Positions 34,575-43,220 are shown, counted from the first letter of the stretch. The stretch is DNA of 64,000 nt from Pseudomonas gessardii (GCF_001983165.1 NZ_MNPU01000003.1:62001-126000); one strand, 5' to 3'. Numbers and translations are program-made. Notes: generated by a model not told the origin, from the letters alone.

Positions 34575-35333
34575 ATGGGTCGATTACCAAACAAGGTCGC
34601 GCTGATAACCGGTACAGGCGGCGGCCAGGGCAGGGCTGCGGCGCTACGTTTTGCCCGTGAAGGGGCGATTGTGGTCGGTTGCGATTTCAATGCCGAAGGT
34701 CACGAGGAGACTGCAGCGTTGATGCAGGCCGAGGGTTTTACCCTGTACGGCTCGGCACCCGTGGACCTGGGTGATCATGAACAGGCCAAGGCCTGGATCG
34801 ATGCCGCCGTGGCTGAACACGGGCGCATCGACATCCTGTACAACAACGCTTCCGCCGCACGCTTCGGGCTGGTCAGCGAGCTGTCGATCGAAGATTGGCA
34901 GTACACCATGCGCAACGAAATCGACCTGCTGTTCTATACCACCAAATATGCATGGCACCACTTGGCCGAACAGCGCGGAGTGATCATCAATGTATCGTCC
35001 ACCGCTGCATGGGGTGGCTCGAAAGTGGCCGGCATTTCCGCGCATTCGGCTGCAAAGGGCGCTGTGGTGTCCTTCACTCGCCAGTTGGCGGTAGAAGGGG
35101 CGCCGTTCGGTATACGTGCGGTCAGTTTGAGCCCGGGATTTGTCGCGACGCCTGGCACCCGGCCTTTTCTGGAAGACCCCAAAATGCGCGCCATGCTGCT
35201 GGATGGCGTATTGATGGATCGCCCCGGCGAACCCGAGGAAGTGGTGGCAATGGCGGTCTTTGTCGCCTCGGATGAGGCTTCATTCATTACCGGTTCGGAC
35301 TTCGTCATCGATGGCGGGTTACTCGCGATCTAG
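34575..35333 (+). CDS. ditB: SDR dehydrogenase, DitB-like, with Tyr to His in active site
   Basis: 252 residues from ATG 34575 (GAGG 8 bases upstream; GTG 34569 is too close). Rossmann motif ALITGTGGGQGRA, Asp after strand two (VVGCDFNAE) favouring NAD, catalytic Ser in NVSSTAAW and Lys in SAAKG. The catalytic Tyr position of YxxxK is His here (AHSAAK). In the dit pathway the gene after ditA3 encodes the dehydrogenase proposed to convert the ring dihydrodiol to the catechol. It lies between ditA3 and ditC, which fits. The His may be functional, or may point to another reaction. Confidence 0.9.
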   Translation: MGRLPNKVALITGTGGGQGRAAALRFAREGAIVVGCDFNAEGHEETAALMQAEGFTLYGSAPVDLGDHEQAKAWIDAAVAEHGRIDILYNNASAARFGLVSELSIEDWQYTMRNEIDLLFYTTKYAWHHLAEQRGVIINVSSTAAWGGSKVAGISAHSAAKGAVVSFTRQLAVEGAPFGIRAVSLSPGFVATPGTRPFLEDPKMRAMLLDGVLMDRPGEPEEVVAMAVFVASDEASFITGSDFVIDGGLLAI

Positions 35334-35399
35334 CACGCGCGGCGCCCTGGCATGGGCTACCGGCACCCTTTCATCTCGAACAATAACAAGGTGAATAAC

Positions 35400-36350
35400 G
35401 TGGACATCATCGGTATCGGTTACATGGGCTTTGAGACCCCCAATCTCCAAGCGTGGCGTGAGTACGGCCCTCAGGTGATGGGTTTTGGCATAGGCAAGAA
35501 CCCCGAGAGTGATCCCGATTCGCTGTACTTCAAGATCGATGATCGTCGGCATCGCTTCGCTTTTCATCCTGGCAAGGTAGACCGCATTGTCTACATCGGT
35601 TGGGAAGCGGTGGGGCGCATGGCGTTCGAGGACGGCATCAAGAAGCTGGCAGCCGCCAATGTCGACTTCACTCGCGGTGATGCTGAGCTGTGCGAAAAGC
35701 GTGGCGTGCGTGAATTAGTGCGTTTTCGTGACCCGGTGGGGTATCAGCACGAATTGTTTTACGGGCAAAAATGGCTGCCGCGCTCGTTCCAGCCGGGCCG
35801 CCCGCACAGTGGTTTCCTTGCCGACGAACGGGGTGCGGGTCATGTGGTGCTGATCACCCCGGACTACACTCCGGAACTGGAAGACTTCCTGCTTAATGTC
35901 ATGGGTTTCAGCTGGTATGGCGCTGGTGCGGGCAAGGGACGAACCGGTTTCTTCCGCTCCAAACTCAACCATCACACCAGCCATGACATCGCTTATGGTC
36001 ACGGACCGGGTCGCATGGGCGTGCAGCATGTCGGGCTGTTTGTACGCAACGTGCGTGATGTCGGTGAGACCTACGACATCGTGCGTCAGCGTGAACTGCC
36101 GATGATGATGACCCTCGGCCAACATGCCCAGGACCCCCATCTGTCGTTCTACCATTTCAATCCGTCCGGGTTCGCCTTCGAGACCATTGCTGAAATCGAG
36201 CCATGGCAAGGCGATCCCTATGAGCTGAATCCAGAAAAACTCAGCCTGTGGGGCCACGAAATGGTCGGGCCAATTCTCGGCGCCAGCGTCAAGACGCCGG
36301 AAGAAGTGCTCGACGCCGAGTACCTGCCGACCTACTTGGCCAAGCGCTGA
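35400..36350 (+). CDS. ditC: Extradiol ring-cleavage dioxygenase
   Basis: 316 residues from GTG 35400, chosen because AAGG lies 8 bases before it and the protein then starts MDIIGIGYMGF, like BphC enzymes; ATG 35352 and GTG 35391 are alternatives. Two-domain vicinal-oxygen-chelate protein. Iron ligands fit His148 (GAGHVVL), His210 (GVQHVGL) and Glu261 (GFAFETI), the BphC spacing. Active-site residues His195 (HHTSHD) and Tyr251 (FYHFNPSG) also fit. It performs meta-cleavage of the 11,12-dihydroxy diterpenoid. It precedes ditD by one base. Confidence 0.93.
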   Translation: MDIIGIGYMGFETPNLQAWREYGPQVMGFGIGKNPESDPDSLYFKIDDRRHRFAFHPGKVDRIVYIGWEAVGRMAFEDGIKKLAAANVDFTRGDAELCEKRGVRELVRFRDPVGYQHELFYGQKWLPRSFQPGRPHSGFLADERGAGHVVLITPDYTPELEDFLLNVMGFSWYGAGAGKGRTGFFRSKLNHHTSHDIAYGHGPGRMGVQHVGLFVRNVRDVGETYDIVRQRELPMMMTLGQHAQDPHLSFYHFNPSGFAFETIAEIEPWQGDPYELNPEKLSLWGHEMVGPILGASVKTPEEVLDAEYLPTYLAKR

Positions 36351-36351
36351 C

Positions 36352-37236
36352 ATGCGTCTGGCGCGGGTCGAAGTTGCCGGGCAAGCGTTCTGGGCGTTGC
36401 TGAATGCGCAAGCTGATTGCTTTCGGCGAATTAATGCTCCTTTCGCCCACTGGGCCGGGCTAGGGGCGGATCTTGCGCCAGACGCCCTCGACCCGAGTGG
36501 CGAATGGTTGCCGTTGTCGGCTGCGCGCCTGCTTGCGCCATTGGAACCCGGTAGCCGGGTTTTTGGTGTGGGCCTCAATTACCTCAGCCACCTCAAGCGC
36601 CTTGGCAGTGATTCTCCGGCGCACCCGTTGGCGTACATGAAACCGGAGTCAGCGCTGGTTGGTGCCTATGACGAGATCGATTATTCGCCGCTGACCACCC
36701 AGCTTGATTACGAGGTGGAACTGGTCGCCGTAGTGGGCCGCCCGTTGCTGGATGAACCGCATGCCAGCGACTGCCTGCTGGGGTATACGGTGGGCAATGA
36801 CATAAGTGCGCGCGATGCCGGCAAGCAGATTGGTCGTCTGGACCTGTTGACCCAGAAAGCCATGGACCGCACCACACCGGTAGGTCCATGGATCGTGACC
36901 GCGGACGAACTGGGTGTAACGGGGCAACCGGCTTTAGATATGCGCCTGAGCGTTAACTATGAACTGCGCCAGCAGGACAATACCCGGCAGATGATTTTTC
37001 CCCTGGATGAGTTGCTCAATTATCTGGATGCACGCATCAGTCTGCGTCCTGGCGACCTGGTGTTTACCGGATCCACCCACGGCGTAGGACTGGAAAGCGG
37101 GCGTTTTTTACGGCCGGGTGATCGGGTCGAGGCTGAGATTGCAGGTATCGGTCGACAGAGCAATACCATCGCTGCGCCACGCCAACTCATCCCCGCCCGT
37201 GCGGCGGGGCGACTGGGTCAGCCGCTGGACAAGTAA
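36352..37236 (+). CDS. ditD: Fumarylacetoacetate-hydrolase family protein
   Basis: 294 residues. The metal-binding core of the FAH fold is clear: VGLNYLSHL, then DYEVELVAVVGR with the Glu-x-Glu pair, and GYTVGNDISARD with the Asp. The C-terminus carries LVFTGSTHGVGLESG, close to the usual FTGTPAGVG motif. Members hydrolyse C-C bonds, decarboxylate or isomerise 2-oxo acids formed after meta-cleavage. It starts one base after ditC ends, so it probably acts on the DitC product or a later acid. The letter D is assigned by order in the dit cluster. Confidence 0.88.
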   Translation: MRLARVEVAGQAFWALLNAQADCFRRINAPFAHWAGLGADLAPDALDPSGEWLPLSAARLLAPLEPGSRVFGVGLNYLSHLKRLGSDSPAHPLAYMKPESALVGAYDEIDYSPLTTQLDYEVELVAVVGRPLLDEPHASDCLLGYTVGNDISARDAGKQIGRLDLLTQKAMDRTTPVGPWIVTADELGVTGQPALDMRLSVNYELRQQDNTRQMIFPLDELLNYLDARISLRPGDLVFTGSTHGVGLESGRFLRPGDRVEAEIAGIGRQSNTIAAPRQLIPARAAGRLGQPLDK

Positions 37237-37274
37237 TCCCTGAAACTGACTGGCGTAGCCGCTGAGGAGTGATG

Positions 37275-38861
37275 ATGAGCGAGGGTTCGGCGTGGGCGCC
37301 GTTTCGCAACAAAGCGTTCCGCGGTTTATGGCTGGCAGCCGCAGTGGTCAACATGGCTATCTGGATGCAGACGGTCGCCGCGGCGTGGATCATGACCACA
37401 TTGACGACGTCGGCAGCCATGGTCTCTCTGGTGCAAACCGCCGTGACCCTACCGGTATTTCTGTTTGCCTTTCCCGGTGGGGTGATTGCCGATCGGGTAG
37501 ACCGTCGCAGTTGGCTGATCATTACCCAGTGCATGATGCTGTTCGCCGCACTGGTGTTGTGTGTGCTGGCGTACAGCGCGCACATGGAAACCTGGGGCTT
37601 GTTGGCGTTTACCTTTGTGCTCGGTACTGGCAGTGCGCTGGGCATGTCGGCGTGGATGGTGACCATGGTCGGCGTACTGCCTCGCGACCAGGTGCCGGCT
37701 GCAGTGTCCTTGAACGGAATTTCCATCAATGCCACCCGGGCTTTGGGCCCCGCGTTGGCGGGTGCACTGATTGCATACTGGAACACGACCTCGGTATTTC
37801 TGGTGATCGCGCTGTGTATGTTCGCGGTGCTCCTCTTCCTCTTTCGTATCGCGCCCAACCCGCCTGCCGTGGGCTTGCCACCGGAAACCCTGACCGGTGG
37901 CATGCGCAGTGGCCTGCGCTATATCCGGCATTCAGCGGTCCTGTTCAGCGCCATGAAGCAGGTTCTTGTGTTCACCATGAGTGCCAGTGCTTTATGGGCC
38001 TTGCTGCCACTGGTGGCCAAGCAGGAATTGGGTATGGACGCTGGTGGTTATGGCTTGCTCATGGCGTTTCTTGGTGCCGGTGCAGTATTGGCTGCGCTGA
38101 GCTTGCCGCGGTTGTATCGCGTATTGGGCATGCGTCATCTGCTGGTTTGCGGCGCCATTTCCTTTGCCCTCGCCACCCTCACTGCCGCGCTATCCAACAA
38201 CCGCTACGCGGTCTGCGCAATGCTGCTGCTGGCAGGGTTCGGCTGGATGGCGGTCAACGCGACCATTTCAACGGTGGTGCAAACCTATGCCGCCAATTGG
38301 GTGCGCGCACGGGTCGCATCGGTCTATGTGTTGATCCTGATGGGCGCGATGGCGGCCGGCGGTGCGATATGGGGGGCATTGGCCGAGTATCTGGGATTGA
38401 GCCAGAGCTTGCTGCTCTCGACACTGTTGTTGCTGGTCGGCATCGCGCTGACCCGAAATGGCCATGTGGAACTGGGCCAGGAAGCAGACTTTGCCGAGGT
38501 GCAGTTGACCGACACACTCCAGCTGGCCAGTCCGGTGTCCCATTCCGAAGGACCGGTATCGGTGGAGATTGTGTACCAGGTGGCGGCGCCGGACCGCGAT
38601 GAATTTCTGGCTGCCGTATACGCGGTAGGCAAGGCGCGACGGCGCAACGGTGCGCAAAACTGGCGTTTGTACCGCGACATGGCGGACCCGCAACTCTACA
38701 GCGAGCGCTTTATTGTCGAGTCATGGCTGGAATACTTGCGCCAACAGGTTCGGGTGACCCAGGCCGACCAGGCCCAAGAGCGTCTCATCGAGCGTTTTCG
38801 TCGCGAAGATCTGCAAACCCGTCGTTTGATCTATCAGCCGCCAGTGAAATTAACCGATTGA
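37275..38861 (+). CDS. ditE: MFS transporter (EntS-like) with C-terminal monooxygenase-like domain
   Basis: 528 residues from ATG 37275 (GAGGAG upstream). Twelve hydrophobic segments of the MFS_3 type fill about residues 1-400 (WMQTVAAAWIMTTLTTSAAM, then FAFPGGVIADRVDRR). Residues about 430-528 form a soluble domain with EIVYQVAAPDRDEFLAAVY and NWRLYRDMADPQLYSERFIV, which looks like a dimeric alpha-beta barrel (antibiotic-biosynthesis-monooxygenase/NIPSNAP type). It corresponds to the dit permease gene ditE. EntS-type members are exporters, so this one may export toxic diterpenoids or intermediates rather than import them. Confidence 0.88.
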   Translation: MSEGSAWAPFRNKAFRGLWLAAAVVNMAIWMQTVAAAWIMTTLTTSAAMVSLVQTAVTLPVFLFAFPGGVIADRVDRRSWLIITQCMMLFAALVLCVLAYSAHMETWGLLAFTFVLGTGSALGMSAWMVTMVGVLPRDQVPAAVSLNGISINATRALGPALAGALIAYWNTTSVFLVIALCMFAVLLFLFRIAPNPPAVGLPPETLTGGMRSGLRYIRHSAVLFSAMKQVLVFTMSASALWALLPLVAKQELGMDAGGYGLLMAFLGAGAVLAALSLPRLYRVLGMRHLLVCGAISFALATLTAALSNNRYAVCAMLLLAGFGWMAVNATISTVVQTYAANWVRARVASVYVLILMGAMAAGGAIWGALAEYLGLSQSLLLSTLLLLVGIALTRNGHVELGQEADFAEVQLTDTLQLASPVSHSEGPVSVEIVYQVAAPDRDEFLAAVYAVGKARRRNGAQNWRLYRDMADPQLYSERFIVESWLEYLRQQVRVTQADQAQERLIERFRREDLQTRRLIYQPPVKLTD

Positions 38862-38894
38862 AGTGTTCGAGTAATTCCCAGATAAAACTTTTAC

Positions 38895-38926
38895 GGCGCC
38901 AATCATTCTCAGGTTAGAATGGCGCC
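38895..38926. promoter_or_regulatory. Nested palindrome upstream of ditR
   Basis: Outer arms GGCGCC (38895-38900, 38921-38926) and inner CATTCT-N6-AGAATG (38904-38921). The inner part matches the palindromes at 12667 and 33996. It is about 25 bp before the ditR start. Candidate autoregulatory DitR site; it may also act as a hairpin ending the ditE transcript. Confidence 0.6.
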
Positions 38927-38949
38927 ACTCTAAAGTTACTGGATTGGGC

Positions 38950-39735
38950 ATGGAACTCACTGACGTCAACGACAGCAGCAAATCGGCCGGCGCAACCCTC
39001 GTCAAGCCTGTATCCAACGCCATACGCATCTTGCGCTATCTCAGTCAGGTGGGCACGCCGGAACGTTCAGTGGACATCGCCCGGCAACTGAAAATCAATC
39101 CAAGTACCTGCTTCAACATCCTGCGCACCCTGGTGCAAGAGGAGGTGGTCGATTTCAGTGCCCTTTCCAAGCGTTACACCGTGGGCCTGGGCCTGGCGCG
39201 CCTGGTTGAACAATTGGTGACTCAGGGTCACCGCGTGCAAATGGCCAAACCCCTGTTGCAGAACCTGGCTGCACGCCAGCGGGTGACCATCACCCTGTGG
39301 CGCAAAATGAGCCCTGACCGCATCGTCATTGTCAGTTCCGCCGCGAGCCCGACCGATGTGCGTATCGACATGGCTGAAGGTCAGCGTCTGCCAATTCTGA
39401 TGGGCGCCAGCGGCCGGTTGTTCGCTACGCAGATCGACCTCGACGATCCGGAAGTACAGAGCAGTTTCGAGACGATTCGCTGGGCCCAGCCGCTGTCGCT
39501 CGAGGTCTATCGCGAAGAAGTGAGAGAGGCCGCCGAGCGCGGTTGGGCAATGGACGATGGGCATTTTTCGGGGGGGATTCTTGCCATTGCGGCGCCGGTC
39601 TTCTCACCAACCAACAGCATCGATTTCACCGTGTCAGCGGTGATGTTCCGTGGCCAACGGGATGAAGAGGGCCTTGCCGAACTGGGCAAGGCGCTGATCG
39701 AGTTCTGCAGCGAAGTGGCCGGCGTACTCTACTGA
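38950..39735 (+). CDS. ditR: IclR-family transcriptional regulator
   Basis: 261 residues from ATG 38950. An N-terminal winged helix (VDIARQLKINPSTCFNILRT) is followed by an IclR effector-binding domain (LPILMGASGRLFA, and GILAIAAPVFSPTN near the C-terminus). In P. abietaniphila DitR is an inducer-dependent activator of ditA3 expression, not strictly needed for growth on abietanes. It has its own promoter region with a palindrome. It converges with the ditF gene, the stops being 9 bases apart. Confidence 0.93.
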   Translation: MELTDVNDSSKSAGATLVKPVSNAIRILRYLSQVGTPERSVDIARQLKINPSTCFNILRTLVQEEVVDFSALSKRYTVGLGLARLVEQLVTQGHRVQMAKPLLQNLAARQRVTITLWRKMSPDRIVIVSSAASPTDVRIDMAEGQRLPILMGASGRLFATQIDLDDPEVQSSFETIRWAQPLSLEVYREEVREAAERGWAMDDGHFSGGILAIAAPVFSPTNSIDFTVSAVMFRGQRDEEGLAELGKALIEFCSEVAGVLY

Positions 39736-39744
39736 GGCGCGCCG

Positions 39745-40935
39745 TTACTCGCGAACCAGTAGCAGGCTACCCCCCAGCGGGCCGCCTCCGGCTGCCACCG
39801 TACTGACGCGGTGTTCGCGGGTTTGCCGGCCTTCGGCACGACCCCACAGTTGCAGGCAGGCTTCATGCACGTAACCCAGGCCGTGGGTGCGTCCGCCAGA
39901 CAGCTGCCCGCCATTGGTATTGATGGGCAAGCTGCCCTCCAGTGCGATGCGCGTGCCACCCTCGACGAACGCGCCACTTTCCCCAATGGGGCACAGGCCC
40001 AGGGCTTCAAGCCAGATCAGGGTCAAGATCGAAAATCCGTCATACAACTGCGCAGATTCAACATCCTGCGGGGTGTAGTCGGTGCGTGCCCACATCATCT
40101 CGCCAACATCGAAGGCGGCCATTTTGGTCAGGGAGATCTGATCCCACGACCAGGGCTGGTTCAACGCTGCGCCCATGGCCTCGATGCGAATTGGTTTATT
40201 TGGCTGGTCCTGGGCGATATCACGACGGGACAGGATGATGGCGGTGGACGCATCACAATGCACGTCGCAGTCGAACATGCGCAGAGGCGTTGAAATCATT
40301 CGCGATGCCATGTAGTCGTCCATGCTCATCGGCGTGCGGTACAGCGCCTTGGGGTTGCGCATGGCGTTCTGGCGACACGTCAGGGCTATCTGCGCCAGCT
40401 GCTCCGGTCGGGTGCCGTATTCATGGAAGTGACGCTGGGCATACAACGCCATCAGATTGATGCCCGATTGCACATTGAACGGGGTAAACCACTGCCAGGC
40501 GTAGCTGCTGTCGCGACCCTGGGTTTTGTTGGTCAGTGCGCCGGCCTGTTTGTTGAGCATACGGGCTGACGCTTCGGTGATGGTGCGAAACACCAGTACG
40601 TGCTTGCACAGGCCCGCCGCAATCGCCATGGCCCCGTTAATGACCCCGGTAAGCGGGCCGGGCCCTTCATAACCGCCACCGAACCAGTTGACGTTGAGCC
40701 CAAGGGCGCTCTTCAGCGCACTGGGACCGACCGGTGAGAACGGGTCGCCATTGTTGTTATCACCCGGCCAGCAGGCCACGCCGTCGATGTCGCTACGTTG
40801 CAGGCCGGCGTCCGCAATGGCTTCCAGGCAGGCGTCCAGGGTCAGGCGCATCGCTGACTTGGTAGACGGTCGGCCGATCTCTGATTGCCCGATACCGGTA
40901 ATGGCTACGTCTTTTTCATAACGATGATCGAACAT
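39745..40935 (-). CDS. ditF: Thiolase-fold (SCP-x/Ltp2-like) protein
   Basis: 396 residues from ATG 40935. The thiolase-like fold is indicated by VAITGIGQSEIGR at the N-terminus and NTNGGQLSGGRTHGLGYVHE near the C-terminus. The classical nucleophilic Cys is replaced (the segment reads GGGYEGPGPLTGVING), and the usual C-terminal Cys motif is missing. This is the non-thiolytic group that includes the steroid side-chain aldolase Ltp2, which works with a DUF35 partner. A DUF35 gene overlaps it directly. A retro-aldol cleavage or acyl-CoA C-C cleavage in diterpenoid breakdown is likely; the exact step is unknown. Confidence 0.9.
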   Translation of the reverse strand: MFDHRYEKDVAITGIGQSEIGRPSTKSAMRLTLDACLEAIADAGLQRSDIDGVACWPGDNNNGDPFSPVGPSALKSALGLNVNWFGGGYEGPGPLTGVINGAMAIAAGLCKHVLVFRTITEASARMLNKQAGALTNKTQGRDSSYAWQWFTPFNVQSGINLMALYAQRHFHEYGTRPEQLAQIALTCRQNAMRNPKALYRTPMSMDDYMASRMISTPLRMFDCDVHCDASTAIILSRRDIAQDQPNKPIRIEAMGAALNQPWSWDQISLTKMAAFDVGEMMWARTDYTPQDVESAQLYDGFSILTLIWLEALGLCPIGESGAFVEGGTRIALEGSLPINTNGGQLSGGRTHGLGYVHEACLQLWGRAEGRQTREHRVSTVAAGGGPLGGSLLLVRE

Positions 40936-41333
40936 CACTGATCCTTCTCGAACAGAGGCAACCACACATCCTCGACATTGAGGAAGCTGACCCGTACCGG
41001 CATGTCGATATGTACATCCGTGACCGGCATGCCCACCACGTTGCTCACGAACTGCAAGCCGGGTTGCTCAACGAGCTCGATGATCGCCACCACATAGGGC
41101 ACCTCCAGGTCGGGGGTCCAGGGTTGATAGTTGATGGTGAAGCTAAGTACGGTGCCCTTGCCGGACACCGCTTGCGGCGCCACGTCGAAGCTTGCGCAAT
41201 GCGGGCAGAGCGGGGCGGGCGGGTGGAAATACCGGCTACAGGCTGCGCAGCGATGAACGAGCAGTTCGCCCTGTTGACCGCCTTGCCAGAAGGCGCGGTT
41301 GTCGGCGTTGAGTGCAGGCAGTTTTCTAGGCAT
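40935..41333 (-). CDS. DUF35 OB-fold/zinc-ribbon protein, DitF partner
   Basis: About 132 residues from ATG 41333 (MPRKLPALNADNRAFWQGG); ATG 41369 is an alternative start, and neither has a strong ribosome site. A rubredoxin-like zinc ribbon with two CxxC pairs (CAACSRYFHPPAPLCPHC) is followed by an OB-fold domain (GKGTVLSFTINYQPW). DUF35 proteins bind acyl-CoA and form complexes with thiolase-like aldolases or with enoyl-CoA hydratases in steroid degradation. Its TGA overlaps the ATG of ditF by one base, indicating coupled translation and a complex. I have no dit letter for it. Confidence 0.88.
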   Translation of the reverse strand: MPRKLPALNADNRAFWQGGQQGELLVHRCAACSRYFHPPAPLCPHCASFDVAPQAVSGKGTVLSFTINYQPWTPDLEVPYVVAIIELVEQPGLQFVSNVVGMPVTDVHIDMPVRVSFLNVEDVWLPLFEKDQ

Positions 41334-41380
41334 CAGCGGTCCGCAGGTGAGTGTTTGACTTGAAGTCATACGGTATCATT

Positions 41381-41405
41381 TGTACATATTTTCTAAAAGT
41401 GTCAT
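41381..41405. promoter_or_regulatory. Operator-like element before ditG
   Basis: TGTACA-N13-TGTCAT followed by ATATT; almost the same string as before ditA1 (TGTACATA, then AAAGTGTC and TATATT). It is 68 bp before the ditG start and close to the divergent DUF35/ditF promoter. It may include the -35 and -10 of the ditG promoter. Confidence 0.55.
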
Positions 41406-41472
41406 ATATTCATCCGGACAAAGGCGCGAATCGACCGTTCGCGCCGTAAAACAACAACAAGAGGATTTCGCG

Positions 41473-42174
41473 ATGTCCCAATCACTATTAGACAAGAGGG
41501 TAGTCGTCACCGGCGGGTTTGGTGCCCTCGGCAGCGCACTTGGCAAATTTCTGCTGGCGCGAGGCGCCCGGGTGGCGTTGCTGGATCGTAGCGAGGCCCC
41601 AGCTGCCTTGCTGGATACGGAAAACCTGCTGTGCCTGGGTGGTGTCGACCTGACTTCGAGCGAGTCGGCCAGCGCTGCGTTCGAGCAGGTCGCGGGGCAT
41701 TTGGGTGGCATCGACGGTTTGGTCAATGTCGCGGGCGGGTTTGCCTGGGAGACCGTCGAAGGTGGCAGCCTGCTGACCTGGGATCGCCTCTATCAGATGA
41801 ACGTACGTACCGCAGTGGTCAGTTCTCAATCCGCGTTGACACACCTGCTGGATTCCAAGGCCGGGCGCATCGTCAACATTGGCGCGCTGGCCTCTGTCAA
41901 AGCCGCAACAGGTATGGGGGCTTATGCCGCCTCCAAGGCCGGTGTGGCCCGGTTGACCGAGGCGTTGGCCGAGGAACTGAAGGATCGTGGTGTAACGGTC
42001 AACGCTGTGCTGCCGAGCATCATTGACACCCCCGCCAACCGCGCCGACATGCCTGATGCTGACAGCAGCCGCTGGGTCACTCCGCAGGCGTTGGCGGCGG
42101 TAGTGGCGTTTCTTTTATCCGACGAAGCCGCAGCAGTAACCGGTGCGCTGCTCCCCGTGAGTGGTCGCGTATGA
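41473..42174 (+). CDS. ditG: Short-chain dehydrogenase/reductase
   Basis: 233 residues from ATG 41473 with GAGG upstream; the longer reading lacks a ribosome site. Cofactor motif VVTGGFGALGSA, Asp after strand two (ALLDRSE), YxxxK as YAASK. The catalytic Ser position reads Ala (NIGALAS), which may slow but need not abolish activity. The protein ends at TGALLPVSGRV, slightly short. It overlaps ditH by four bases (ATGA). It likely oxidises a secondary alcohol in the ring-degradation part of the pathway. Letter assigned by order. Confidence 0.87.
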   Translation: MSQSLLDKRVVVTGGFGALGSALGKFLLARGARVALLDRSEAPAALLDTENLLCLGGVDLTSSESASAAFEQVAGHLGGIDGLVNVAGGFAWETVEGGSLLTWDRLYQMNVRTAVVSSQSALTHLLDSKAGRIVNIGALASVKAATGMGAYAASKAGVARLTEALAEELKDRGVTVNAVLPSIIDTPANRADMPDADSSRWVTPQALAAVVAFLLSDEAAAVTGALLPVSGRV

Positions 42175-43169
42175 GACTGGTGACGTATACCGACGCCGAA
42201 GGGTTTGAGCGCGCGGGTGCATTGCTCAATCGGGATCAGCAGGTACTCGACCTGCAACACGCTTACCGCTTGCTGGAAGGTCGTGACAGTGTGGCGTTGA
42301 GCAGCATTCTGGCTTTGGTAGAGGCCGGCGAACCGGCGCTGGAATTGGCCCGCTCACTGGTCGCTAAGGCACCCTCGGCGGCGGTGCTGGAGCGTGCCAG
42401 CGTGAAGCTGCGTGCACCGATCCAGCCGCCTCCACAAATGCGCGACTGTTCCTGCTTCGAATTGCATCTGCGCCAGAGCTTCGCGGCGGCCCGTCGTGCC
42501 CGTGCGCTGCGTACCGAAGACCCGGAAGCCACGCTGAAAGCGATGAACACCCGCGCTGACGATCGGGTCATCGAGACTTTCAACAAGCAGCCTATTTACT
42601 ACAAGGGCAACCGTTTCGCGGTGATTGGCATCGACGATGAATTTCAATGGCCGAGCTACAGCCGGGCGATGGATTTCGAACTGGAGTTCGGTTGCTACAT
42701 CGGTAAGCGCGGCAAGGACATCAGCCGTGAAGCCGCCCGGGCGCATATCGTCGGCTACACCATCTTCAACGACATGAGTGCCCGCGACGCCCAGGCCCTG
42801 GAAATGCCCGGCATGCTCGGCCCGGCCAAGAGCAAGGATTTTGATACCGCCAATATCATGGGCCCCTGTCTGGTGACAGCCGATGAGCTGGGTGATCCCT
42901 ATGACCTGAACATGGTCGCCCGGGTCAATGGCGAGGAGTGGGGGCGCGGCAATACCCGCGATATGCGCTGGAGTTTCGAAGACGTGATTGCCCACGTGTC
43001 CCGCTCGGAAACCCTGTACCCCGGCGAGTTTCTGGGCTCCGGCACGGTCGGCAACGGCTGCGGCCTGGAGCAATTGCGTTATTTGAAGCCTGGCGATGTG
43101 GTTGAACTGGAGATCGACGGCATTGGTGTGCTGCGCACTCAAGCGGGCAAGGCATCGAACAAGGATTGA
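42171..43169 (+). CDS. ditH: Fumarylacetoacetate-hydrolase family protein
   Basis: 332 residues. The N-terminal extension (about 1-90) is longer than in DitD and DitM; the core has DFELEFGCYIG (Glu-x-Glu) and GYTIFNDMSARD. MGPCLVTADELGDPYDL and FLGSGTVGNGCGLE complete the fold. Large FAH proteins of this type act as fumarylacetoacetase-like hydrolases or decarboxylase/isomerases. Co-translated with ditG. In P. abietaniphila the corresponding gene was annotated, as I recall, as an isomerase/decarboxylase. Confidence 0.87.
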   Translation: MRLVTYTDAEGFERAGALLNRDQQVLDLQHAYRLLEGRDSVALSSILALVEAGEPALELARSLVAKAPSAAVLERASVKLRAPIQPPPQMRDCSCFELHLRQSFAAARRARALRTEDPEATLKAMNTRADDRVIETFNKQPIYYKGNRFAVIGIDDEFQWPSYSRAMDFELEFGCYIGKRGKDISREAARAHIVGYTIFNDMSARDAQALEMPGMLGPAKSKDFDTANIMGPCLVTADELGDPYDLNMVARVNGEEWGRGNTRDMRWSFEDVIAHVSRSETLYPGEFLGSGTVGNGCGLEQLRYLKPGDVVELEIDGIGVLRTQAGKASNKD

Positions 43170-43188
43170 CGCATACGTGAATGACGGA

Positions 43189-43219
43189 AGAATTCACTTA
43201 CAAGTAGAAAGTGAATTCT
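43189..43219. promoter_or_regulatory. Perfect 11-bp-arm palindrome upstream of ditA1
   Basis: AGAATTCACTT, nine bases, AAGTGAATTCT. It ends two bases before the TGTACA element at 43221. No T tract follows, so an operator is more likely than a terminator. No second copy was noticed in the window. Confidence 0.6.
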
Positions 43220-43220
43220 A

